Below are positions 43,950 through 51,744 of a stretch of 64,000 nucleotides of DNA, in pieces. The stretch is from Myxococcales bacterium. GTDB taxonomy: Bacteria; Myxococcota_A; Bradymonadia; UBA7976; UBA1532. Where the stretch lies: NCBI GenBank assembly GCA_020633555.1, contig JACKDL010000022.1:1-64000 (forward strand). Reading direction: 5' to 3'. A program made the translations under genes and the position numbers. The notes below the pieces were generated by a model. That model was given only the letters and a program-made list of their open reading frames with translations. It was not told the origin of the DNA and did no database searches. The first letter of the stretch is position 1; the number at the start of each line of letters is the position of its first letter.

Positions 43950-44620
43950 ACCCCGAACTCGGCCAGCAGCGCCCGGGCCACGGGCGCCAGCAGTTCAACC
44001 CGCCCCCGCCGCCGGATCCGCCAGACCGGGTGAGCGCCCAGCCGACCAAAGGCCGCGTCGTCGGGCCCGTCCCCGTGCGGCTCAGGTTCGCGAACCGCGA
44101 GCGCTCGACGGAGCGCGGCGGACACAGGGTCCAAGACCGCCACCCCACCTTGCTGCACGGCCCAGCGCACGAAGCGCCAGCCCAGCTCGGCGTGGCGGGC
44201 CTCGTCGTCGGCGATCGTGGTCAGCGCAGCTCGCACCTCGGGGTCGGCGGACCGGTCGCGGGCCTCGGCGGCCTCCAAGGCAGCCAGGGTCTCCCCGACA
44301 CAGGCCTCTTCGAGGGCCGCCACCGCCACGCTGGCCAGGTCGGTGGGCCCCAGGACGTCCCCGCCCATCGGCAGCGGACCCGGGCCCACGGGCGCACCGG
44401 CAAACCGGCCGGCGAGCCGAAAGCACAGGCGCGCGTGCTCGATCTCATCCAAGCCCGCCTGGTGGGTGGCCACCAGCAGATCGGGCGGGGCCCCTACGGC
44501 CATCAGGTGCAGCGCAAACCGGGCGAACGAGGCGACCGAGGCGTGCTCTGCCAGGGCCTGGCGGGTCCAGTGATCGGCGAGCCTGGCCCGCTGGGCCGGG
44601 TCCTCTGAATCCGCTGTCAC
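43928..44620 (-). CDS. Ferritin-like di-iron protein
   Basis: 230 residues from a GTG overlapping the upstream stop (GTGA). Paired Glu/ExxH motifs sit at the spacing of a four-helix ferritin-like bundle: LAEHASVASFARFA, LDEIEHARLCF, ALEEACVGETLA and ADDEARHAELGWRF. These ligands would bind two iron atoms. Members of this group are oxidases, hydroxylases or iron stores; the particular activity is unknown. Co-translated with the cyclic-nucleotide-binding protein, hinting at cAMP-type or redox-linked control. Confidence 0.78.
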   Translation of the reverse strand: MTADSEDPAQRARLADHWTRQALAEHASVASFARFALHLMAVGAPPDLLVATHQAGLDEIEHARLCFRLAGRFAGAPVGPGPLPMGGDVLGPTDLASVAVAALEEACVGETLAALEAAEARDRSADPEVRAALTTIADDEARHAELGWRFVRWAVQQGGVAVLDPVSAALRRALAVREPEPHGDGPDDAAFGRLGAHPVWRIRRRGRVELLAPVARALLAEFGVQLQSAR

Positions 44621-45687
44621 GGGACCCACGGCATCTGCGTGCCGCAGTTGCTGCAGCGGTCGGCGTCCACCTGGTTGTGGCCGCAATAGGGGCAGCGCAT
44701 GACCGGGAGCTGCAGGCTCACCGAGCCGTCGGGCAGCAGGTCGTCCAGCAGGTCCTGGGCGGCCGCGCCCCGGTCCGGCCGCCAGCGCGCCTCCGCCACG
44801 GCCTGGAGGCGGCGGCGCTGCTGCCACCAGGCGTCCATCAGGTCCACGAAGTCACCCGCTTCCAGGCTCATGTACTGCAGCGGCCCCACGGCCGTGGCGC
44901 TGACGCGGTTGGGTTCGCCGGTCAGCAGGCTGAGCGCGCCGAAGAAGTCGCCGGCGGTCAGGCGACCCAGGGTCTCGCGGCCGCCGTCCGCCGTGCGGCG
45001 CCACACGTCGGCCACGCCGCTGAGGATGATGCCGAACTCACCCGCCACGCGGTTCTGGTGGGCCAGGTTGAAGCCGGGCCCCACGCGCCGGGGCACCAGC
45101 CGGGTCCACAGCAGGTCGATCTGCGAGGCCGACAGACCCGCCAAGGCCGAGCCCGGCGGGATGAGCAGGTCGGTCATGCGGGCCCGGTACTGGCGGCGCA
45201 GGTCCTCGCGGAGGCGGGGCACGCGCCGGCACAGGGCGTCGGCCTGCTGGGCGTTGATCTCCATCACGCTCGTGCCGCGGGTGGCCCGCACGGTGGCCAT
45301 GCGCCGGGCGCCTTCGAGCAGGCCACCCTCGCCGAACACGGCCCCCTGCTGCAGCCGCCCGATGACCCCCTGACCCTGACGCTCGACGATGACGTCGCCG
45401 CGCAGCACCACGTACAGGTGGCTGCTGGCCTCGCCCTCGCGGATGATCACCTCGTCGCGGATGAAGTGCCGGGTGCGGGCCCGATCCACCACGCCCAACA
45501 GGGTGGTGACCGCCCGCGCGTCGCCGCCGAAGTCGGCCGCCCACTGCGCCGCGCTCTCGGCCGCCCACTCGTGCAGCCCGGCCGTGCGCAGGGCGCGCAG
45601 GGCGTAGAGCGTGGGGCCGAACTTGTGCAGCGCCTCGCGCTGCAGCTCCAGCGCGGCCGTCGCACGTAGATGGGGCGTCCGCGGCAC
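44617..45687 (-). CDS. Double cyclic-nucleotide-binding-domain protein with zinc ribbon
   Basis: 356 residues from a GTG preceded by CGGAGG. Two CNB (cAMP/cGMP-binding type) domains follow each other: the first has IREGEASSHLYVVLRGDVIV and GAVFGEGGLLEGARRMATV, the second has GEFGIILSGVADVWR and GDFFGALSLLTGEPNRVSA. Neither has the canonical FGE(L/I)AL-x-R-AA loop fully, so ligand binding is uncertain. A C-terminal zinc ribbon (CPYCGHNQ, CSNCG) ends the protein. No HTH or kinase domain is seen. TAAGGT at 45717-45722 is a probable -10. Confidence 0.82.
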   Translation of the reverse strand: MPRTPHLRATAALELQREALHKFGPTLYALRALRTAGLHEWAAESAAQWAADFGGDARAVTTLLGVVDRARTRHFIRDEVIIREGEASSHLYVVLRGDVIVERQGQGVIGRLQQGAVFGEGGLLEGARRMATVRATRGTSVMEINAQQADALCRRVPRLREDLRRQYRARMTDLLIPPGSALAGLSASQIDLLWTRLVPRRVGPGFNLAHQNRVAGEFGIILSGVADVWRRTADGGRETLGRLTAGDFFGALSLLTGEPNRVSATAVGPLQYMSLEAGDFVDLMDAWWQQRRRLQAVAEARWRPDRGAAAQDLLDDLLPDGSVSLQLPVMRCPYCGHNQVDADRCSNCGTQMPWVP

Positions 45688-45716
45688 CCGGCCTCCGAAG
45701 TCGCTTCGAAGTCCAG

Positions 45717-45722
45717 ACCTTA
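45717..45722 (-). promoter_or_regulatory. Promoter -10 of the CNB/ferritin-like operon
   Basis: On the minus strand TAAGGT matches TAnnnT, about 30 bases before the GTG at 45687 with a ribosome-binding site between. It lies near the end of the heme A synthase gene's downstream region. Confidence 0.45.
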
Positions 45723-45746
45723 GCAGAGGCGCGCGCGGGGTAAAGT

Positions 45747-46781
45747 TCAGCCGGCGGTGGGCTCCGCGCCCCCCCGGAAGGCGTGGGCGAACCACACCAG
45801 CGCGCCCAGCAACCAGAAGGCCACCACCTGGTGGGCGGTGGCGACGGCGATGGGCACGCCGCCCATCACGGTCCAGACGCCCAGGCCGAACTGCACCGCC
45901 ACCAGCCCACCGAGCAGCGCGGCGGCCCGGCGGTCGCCGGGCGCCTGGGCCCGCCGCAGGCCGACGGTGGCCAGGGCCAGCACCGCCCCCGCCACCAGGT
46001 AGGCGAGGCAGCGGTGGATGAAGTGGATGGCCACGTGGTTCTCCACCAGGTTGTGCCAGGCGGGACTCAAGCGCAGCCAGGTGTCGGGCACCAGCACCCC
46101 GTTCATGTCAGGGAAGGTGCTGAACAGGTAGCCCGCCCGGGTGCCCGCCATGAAGGCGCCGTAGACGATCTGCAGCGCCAGCAGCACGCCCACGGTCCAG
46201 GTCCAGCGCCGGCCAACGCGGGCCCGGCTGGGGCGGGGGTCCAGATCGGCGATGACCCACAGCACATAGGCGCCCACGAAGAAGGCCAGGCTCAGGTGGG
46301 CCGCCAGGCGGTAGTGGCTGACCTCTGGGCGGTCCACCAGGCCGCTCTTGACCATGAACCAGCCCAGCAGGCCCTGCAGCCCCCCGAACACGATGGCCAG
46401 GAAGGCCCGCCGCGCCGTCCGCCCGCTGAGGCGCTTGCGCAGCACGAAGTACAGCCAGGGGAAGAAGGTCACGAGCCCGATGAGCCGCCCCAACAGCCGG
46501 TGCAGGTACTCCCAGAAGAAGATGCGCTGGAAGTCCGCCAACGTCATCCAGTGGTTCACCTTGGCGTACTGGGGGCTGAGCTTGTACTGGTCGAAGACCC
46601 GCAGCCACTCGGCCTCGCTCAGTGGCGGCAGGGTGCCCATGAGCGGGCGCCACTCCACCATCGACAGGCCCGAGCCCGTCAGCCGGGTGATGCCGCCGAT
46701 GGCCACCATGGCGGTGATCAGGGCGAAGACGAACCAGAGCCAGCGGCGGACGGCGGGGGTGTGGTCGGTGGGCTGGGGCAT
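45747..46781 (-). CDS. Haem A synthase (COX15/CtaA family)
   Basis: 344 residues with eight hydrophobic segments. The conserved TRLTGSGLSMVEWRPLMGTLPPL near the start and the haem-ligand His residues (YLHRLLGRLIG, HYRLAAHLSLAF, AIHFIHRCLAYL, ATAHQVVAF) define the alphaproteobacterial/mitochondrial COX15 type rather than the short Bacillus type. It converts haem O to haem A for aa3-type cytochrome oxidase, indicating an aerobic branch alongside the multihaem cytochromes. Divergent from the AAA+ gene. Confidence 0.9.
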   Translation of the reverse strand: MPQPTDHTPAVRRWLWFVFALITAMVAIGGITRLTGSGLSMVEWRPLMGTLPPLSEAEWLRVFDQYKLSPQYAKVNHWMTLADFQRIFFWEYLHRLLGRLIGLVTFFPWLYFVLRKRLSGRTARRAFLAIVFGGLQGLLGWFMVKSGLVDRPEVSHYRLAAHLSLAFFVGAYVLWVIADLDPRPSRARVGRRWTWTVGVLLALQIVYGAFMAGTRAGYLFSTFPDMNGVLVPDTWLRLSPAWHNLVENHVAIHFIHRCLAYLVAGAVLALATVGLRRAQAPGDRRAAALLGGLVAVQFGLGVWTVMGGVPIAVATAHQVVAFWLLGALVWFAHAFRGGAEPTAG

Positions 46782-46843
46782 GGCAGATCACGACGCCGGG
46801 AAAGCGCGCCAGGATGCGGATGCGGCCCGCCCCGGTCAAACGG

Positions 46844-46849
46844 TATGGT
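46844..46849 (+). promoter_or_regulatory. Possible -10 element of the AAA+/paralog operon
   Basis: TATGGT fits TAnnnT and lies 28 bases before the ATG at 46878. The leader contains a GCGAGG before the start. No clear -35 is visible. Confidence 0.35.
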
Positions 46850-46877
46850 CCCCGCAATCCCCGGCGCGAGGCGTGCG

Positions 46878-48992
46878 ATGCGCGGTCAGACCCTGGACCA
46901 CTGGCTCGACCACATCTTCCTGTGCGTGAAGCGGCACATCGGCCGCTACGGCCACCGGATGGTGCAAGCCAGCGGCAACCTGAATCAGCTCTATGTGGGC
47001 CTGGAGGAGGCGCGGCGCGTGCTGGCGGGCACGGCCCCGCAAGCGCGCCCGGCGGCGGCGGCGGCGCTGAACATCGGCACGCCCGAGCAGCTCGACGCCG
47101 AGGTCATCGGCGATCGGGCCGCCCTGTTCGCGAACCTGGGCGGGCCCCTGAAGATCCTGGCCGAGCGGTTCCGCCTGAGCGAGCGGCAGGTGCTGCTGTG
47201 CGTGGCGGCCGCCGGGCCCATGCTCAGCGTGGATCTCAGCCGGCTGTACACCTTCGCGTGGGCCGACTTCGCCATCAAGCTGCCCAGCGTGGGCTTCCTG
47301 GTGGAGCTGCTGGCCGACACCGCCGAAGAGCACGACGACTGGCTGGCCGAGACCATGGCCGCCAGCGCGCTGGTGCGCAGCCGCCTGCTCGAGCTGCGGC
47401 CGGCCACGGCCTGGGGCGAGCCCACGCCGCTGCTGCACCAGGGCGTGGTGGTGCCCGACTCGGTCATCGCCTTCCTGCGCGACAAGCTGGATCCGGGCGA
47501 GGCCTCGCTGGCCGGCATGGGGCGCTACCTGCCCGCCGAGCGCGCCCTGCCTCGCGAGCGGCTGCAGCTCCAGGCCGACACCCTGGCCGAGCTGGGCGCC
47601 GTGGTGGCCCGGGCCGACGAGCCCGAGGGGCCGCGCCCCTGCCTGGTGGGGCCGCTGGGCACCGGCCGGCGCACCGCGCTGGGTACGGTGCTGGCCGCGC
47701 AGGGCCGCGGCGTGTTCACCGTGGAGCTGGAGCGGCTGGCCCAGGACGAGAAGACCTTCGTGTCGCGGGTGGCCGGCGGCCTGCGCGAGGCGGTGCTGCG
47801 CGGCGCCGTGCCCCTGCTGCGGGGCGACACGTTGTTCGACGACCGGCAGAAGTGGGACCCCGTGGCCGAGCGCCTGGGCGAGCTGGTGGATCGTCACCCG
47901 GGGCCGGTGGTGTTCACCGCACGGCAGCCGGTGGCCCACCTGGCGCAGAACGTGCGCCACGTGGTGGACGTGGCCTTCCCCGCCCCCACCACGGGCGAGC
48001 AGCGGGCGGCGTGGGAGGCGGCGCTGAATCAGCCCGATGGGGCCCAGATCGGGCGCGCGCTGTCGGAGCGGTTCACCGTCACCCCGGGCTCGGTGCACCA
48101 CGCGGTGGCCGACGCCCGCGCCCGCCGGCGGTTCGTGGGCCTGAAGGGCCCCATCACCGAGGACGATCTGGTGCAGGCGGTGCGCCGCCGGCTGGATCAC
48201 GCCCTGAGCAACGTGGCCGAGCCCTTCAGCACCAGCGTGGAGTGGCGCGACGTGGTGCTGCCCGACGAGGTGATGGAGTCGCTGAAGGACATCATCGCCC
48301 AGGCGAAGCACCGCGAGCGGGTGTTCGACGACTGGGGCATGCGCCGCAAGATGAGCTACGGCCGCGGCCTGGCCTGCATGTTCAGCGGTCCGCCCGGCAC
48401 CGGGAAGACCATGATGGCCGCGCTCATCGCCAAGACGCTGGGGCGCGAGCTGTACAAGGTGGACGTGAGCCGCATCGTCAGCAAGTGGGTGGGCGAGACC
48501 GAGAAGAACCTGGCCCGGGTGTTCGACGAGGCCGAGAAGGCCCAGGTGATCCTGCTGTTCGACGAGGCCGACTCGCTGTTCTCGAGCCGCACCGAGGTGA
48601 AGGGCAGCAACGACCGCTTCGCGAACATGGAGGTCAACTACCTGCTGCAGCGCATGGAGTCCTACGACGGCATGTCGCTGCTGACCACCAACCTCGAGAA
48701 GAGCATCGACGAGGCCTTCAAGCGCCGGCTGAAGTTCCGGGTGCACTTCCCGCTGCCCGACGCCGACGACCGCGCCGAGCTGTGGCGGCGCATGCTGCCC
48801 GAGGCCGAGGTGGTGTCGCAGGCCATCGACTTTCCGAAGCTGGGCAAGCGCTTCCAGATGTCGGGCGGCAACATCAAGAACGCGGTGCTGCGGGCGTGCT
48901 TCTTCGCCGCCGACGAGCAGGTGACCATCGACGACGAGATGCTGTGGCGGGCGGCGAAGGCCGAGGCCCGCGAGATGGGCCGCCTGTTCTGA
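46878..48992 (+). CDS. AAA+ ATPase, two-module (CDC48/eCIS-type)
   Basis: 704 residues. The C-terminal AAA+ module is intact: Walker A GPPGTGKT beginning at residue 504, Walker B ILLFDEAD, then sensor and arginine-finger regions (LKFRVHFPLPDADDR). An N-terminal module has a degenerate P-loop (GPLGTGRRTA near 258) and a helical domain before it. Single-protein ATPases with an inactive first and active second module occur in extracellular contractile injection system clusters, but no injection-system genes are here. It probably remodels or unfolds proteins. Its stop overlaps the next start (TGATG). Confidence 0.83.
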   Translation: MRGQTLDHWLDHIFLCVKRHIGRYGHRMVQASGNLNQLYVGLEEARRVLAGTAPQARPAAAAALNIGTPEQLDAEVIGDRAALFANLGGPLKILAERFRLSERQVLLCVAAAGPMLSVDLSRLYTFAWADFAIKLPSVGFLVELLADTAEEHDDWLAETMAASALVRSRLLELRPATAWGEPTPLLHQGVVVPDSVIAFLRDKLDPGEASLAGMGRYLPAERALPRERLQLQADTLAELGAVVARADEPEGPRPCLVGPLGTGRRTALGTVLAAQGRGVFTVELERLAQDEKTFVSRVAGGLREAVLRGAVPLLRGDTLFDDRQKWDPVAERLGELVDRHPGPVVFTARQPVAHLAQNVRHVVDVAFPAPTTGEQRAAWEAALNQPDGAQIGRALSERFTVTPGSVHHAVADARARRRFVGLKGPITEDDLVQAVRRRLDHALSNVAEPFSTSVEWRDVVLPDEVMESLKDIIAQAKHRERVFDDWGMRRKMSYGRGLACMFSGPPGTGKTMMAALIAKTLGRELYKVDVSRIVSKWVGETEKNLARVFDEAEKAQVILLFDEADSLFSSRTEVKGSNDRFANMEVNYLLQRMESYDGMSLLTTNLEKSIDEAFKRRLKFRVHFPLPDADDRAELWRRMLPEAEVVSQAIDFPKLGKRFQMSGGNIKNAVLRACFFAADEQVTIDDEMLWRAAKAEAREMGRLF

Positions 48993-50287
48993 TGGCGGCC
49001 GACCTGACGCCCTTGTTCGGCGCCGTGGCTGCCACGATCGCGGTCGTGGCCGGGTACTTCGGCTTGCAGAACCGCAGGGATCGCGAGCCTTGGCGCGCGC
49101 TCGCCGCGCGCCTCGACTTGCGGGTGGGCACCGGCTGGCGGCTGGACGGCACGTTCAAGGGGTGGACGGTCAAGATTCGCTCGCAAGGCGACGGCCACGA
49201 GCAGACCACCACCATCACGGTCCACGCCAAGTACCTGCTTCTGCGCGGCGTGGCGCTCAGCGCCGAGCCCTCCGGGCTGCGGGGCCTCTTCACCGAGGCC
49301 GATCCCACGGTCGGTGATCCGGAGTTCGACGCCCAGGTCCGGATCGAGGGGGTCGGCTCGACCGCGGCGCTGGCCATGCTGGATCACAGGGCGCGCGCGT
49401 TGCTCCTGCCCGCGGTCCGGGAGGGTCTGACCGTGACGCCCAACGCGGTGGTGTTCACAGGCGGCCGCCGCGAAGTCATGGTGCAGCGGATCCCGGCGCT
49501 GCTGGAGTCCATGGTCGTGCTCGTCGACGCGCTCGCCCTCGACGAAGCTCAGATCCCCGCGCGCCTGGCCCGAAACGCCACGACCGATCCCTTGCCCGCG
49601 GTGCGGCTGGCGAACCTGCGCGCGCTGCTGGGTGACTTTGAGGATCACCCGGCCACCTTGGAGGCCGCGCGCGCCATCCTGAGCGACGGCCCCGACGAAG
49701 CGCGCATGCTGGCCGCTCGACGGCTCGGCGGCGAAGCGGTGGAGGCTTGCCTGGCGCTGGCGGCGGACGCCGCCAACCTCCACCTGCGCGCCGCCGCGCT
49801 GGACCATGCCTTGTGTCACGGCACCCCCGCCGCGCTGGCCGACGCCCTCGACCGCTTCGGCGCGCCGTCGGCCCCCGCGGCGCTGCGTGCCGTGGTGGCC
49901 CACCATGCCGCCCGGACCGGGCTGACCTCGCGCGTGCTGGCCTTGCTCCAAGACCCCGAAGGCCTGCCCGGCGACGCCCTGGCGGCCCTCGTCGAGGCGG
50001 CGGCGCCGCTGGGGACGGCCGCCGAGCCCGCCCTGCTGGCCCTGGTGGAGCACCCGGCCGAGCCGGTGCGCCTGGCGCTGGTCGAACGGCTGCGATCCCT
50101 CGAGGGCCCCGAGGCGTTGGCCGCCCTGCGGCAGCTCGCTGGGGGCCTGTCGCCCTTCAGCGCCGTCAGGCGGGCGGCCCAGGCCGCCGTGGCCGCACGG
50201 GAGGCCACCCACGGGGACAAGCTCGGCGCCCTGAGCGTGGCCCGCGAAGACCGCGGGACCCTGGCGATGACCGAGCGTGAGCCGTGA
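48992..50287 (+). CDS. Membrane-anchored alpha-helical repeat protein, paralog A
   Basis: 431 residues. There is one N-terminal membrane helix (about 8-25, AVAATIAVVAGYFGL), a beta-rich segment (about 45-130) and then a long Ala/Leu-rich helical part that looks HEAT-like (EPALLALVEHPAEPVRLALVERLR). It is clearly homologous to the next gene: both share PARLARNA..DPLPAVRLANLRALL and SPxALAALRAVVA..AARxGL. No catalytic motif. Start overlaps the AAA+ stop by one base. A role as partner or adaptor of the AAA+ protein is inferred from this coupling. Confidence 0.75.
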   Translation: MAADLTPLFGAVAATIAVVAGYFGLQNRRDREPWRALAARLDLRVGTGWRLDGTFKGWTVKIRSQGDGHEQTTTITVHAKYLLLRGVALSAEPSGLRGLFTEADPTVGDPEFDAQVRIEGVGSTAALAMLDHRARALLLPAVREGLTVTPNAVVFTGGRREVMVQRIPALLESMVVLVDALALDEAQIPARLARNATTDPLPAVRLANLRALLGDFEDHPATLEAARAILSDGPDEARMLAARRLGGEAVEACLALAADAANLHLRAAALDHALCHGTPAALADALDRFGAPSAPAALRAVVAHHAARTGLTSRVLALLQDPEGLPGDALAALVEAAAPLGTAAEPALLALVEHPAEPVRLALVERLRSLEGPEALAALRQLAGGLSPFSAVRRAAQAAVAAREATHGDKLGALSVAREDRGTLAMTEREP

Positions 50288-50351
50288 CGGACCCCGTTGG
50301 CCCGGGTGTCCCCCGGCCTGAGGCCCGTCGCGACGGCTCGGGGTCGGCCTG

Positions 50352-51680
50352 ATGGCGGCCGAAGGCCTGCTCCTGCTGGTGGGCGGCGCCTGGCTGGCCG
50401 GCACCGTGGGCTGGGCATGGGCCCGGGCTCGCAGCGCCCGGCCCGCGTGGCGCGCCGCCGGGCAGGCGCTGGGGCTCAACGACATCCAGCTCCGTGGGCG
50501 CACCTGGTTCATGGCCGGCGAGGTGGACGGCTGGGCGGTGCAGGTCCGCGTACTGGGCCAGGGCGACAAGCAGACGACCCACCTGGTGGTGCGCCCGGGG
50601 ACACAGGGTCGGTTGAGCGCGCAGGTGGCCTTCGCCGCCGAGCCCAAGGCCCTGAGCCGCCTGCTGGCCGCCGCGGATCGCACGCTGGGCGAGCCCATCT
50701 TCGACGGGGCGGTGCGCATCGGCGAGGGGCCCTGGCCGCTGGTGCTGGGGCTGCTGGACAGCACCACGCGCAACCGGCTGATGGCGTGCGTGGCGGACGG
50801 GGTGGCCGTCGAGGGGGGCGAGCTGGTGGTCACCGCCGGCGGCCCCGCCAGCGTGGCGGCCGACCTGGAGGCCCGGATCCGGCGCATGGTGCAGCTCGCC
50901 AAGGCGCTGGACCTGAGCGAGGGCGACCTGCCCAGCCGGCTGGCGCGCAACGCCCGCCGGGATCTGGTGGCCGCCGTGCGGCAAGCCAACCTGGAGGCCC
51001 TGCTGACCACGTTCACCGATGCGCCCGTCACGGACCGGGCGGCCCGCGCGGCCCTGACGGATCGCGAGCCCGCCATCCGCTTCGCCGCCGCGGTGCACCT
51101 GGGCGCCGAGGCGCGGCCGGTGATGGCGGACGTGGTGGCGGATCCCAAGACCGACGCCGGGCTGCGGGCGCGGGCGCTGCTGCACCTGCTGGACCAGGCG
51201 CCGGCCGACTGGACCGAGGCCCTGTTGATCAACCACGCGGGCCCCGAAGCGCCGGGCGCGCTGCGCGCGGTGGTGGCCGAGCACGCCGCCCGACGCGGCC
51301 TGGCGCCCGCGCTGTTGGCGATCCTCATGGCGCCCGCGGGGGTCCCCGACGGCCCCCTGGCGCTGGCGGCGCGCGCGGCCGCCGCCGTGGGGCCCTTGGC
51401 CGAGCCCAGCCTGTTGGCCCTGGCCCAGGAGGGCTCGGGCGGGGCGCGGGTGGCGGCCATCGAGGCCCTGGGCGCTGTGGGTGGGCCGGCCGCCGCGGGC
51501 CTGCTGCGCCCCCTGACCCGTGGCGTGACGCTGTCGAGCGAGGTGAAGGCCGTCGCGCAGGCCGCCCTGGAGAAGCTGAGCGCCCGGCTGGCCACCTCGC
51601 CGGGTGCGCTGAGCCTGGCCGCCGAGGCCGATCACGTGGGCCGCCTGGCCCTGGCCGCCCCCCCGGAGCCAGAAAAGTAG
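50352..51680 (+). CDS. Membrane-anchored alpha-helical repeat protein, paralog B
   Basis: 442 residues with an N-terminal membrane helix (EGLLLLVGGAWLAGTVGWAW). It has the same architecture as the preceding protein: SRLARNARRDLVAAVRQANL, APGALRAVVAEHAARRGLAP and HEAT-like helices. The two arose by tandem duplication, and each also has the KQTTHLVVR / EQTTTITVH beta segment. It ends with EPEK and is followed by a 64-base gap to the sigma-fusion gene. Function unknown. Confidence 0.75.
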   Translation: MAAEGLLLLVGGAWLAGTVGWAWARARSARPAWRAAGQALGLNDIQLRGRTWFMAGEVDGWAVQVRVLGQGDKQTTHLVVRPGTQGRLSAQVAFAAEPKALSRLLAAADRTLGEPIFDGAVRIGEGPWPLVLGLLDSTTRNRLMACVADGVAVEGGELVVTAGGPASVAADLEARIRRMVQLAKALDLSEGDLPSRLARNARRDLVAAVRQANLEALLTTFTDAPVTDRAARAALTDREPAIRFAAAVHLGAEARPVMADVVADPKTDAGLRARALLHLLDQAPADWTEALLINHAGPEAPGALRAVVAEHAARRGLAPALLAILMAPAGVPDGPLALAARAAAAVGPLAEPSLLALAQEGSGGARVAAIEALGAVGGPAAAGLLRPLTRGVTLSSEVKAVAQAALEKLSARLATSPGALSLAAEADHVGRLALAAPPEPEK

Positions 51681-51744
51681 CCGCCGCCGGTCACCGCCCC
51701 GGCCCCGCCCGGGTCCTGGGGGGCGAACCGCGAGGAGCTTTGAG

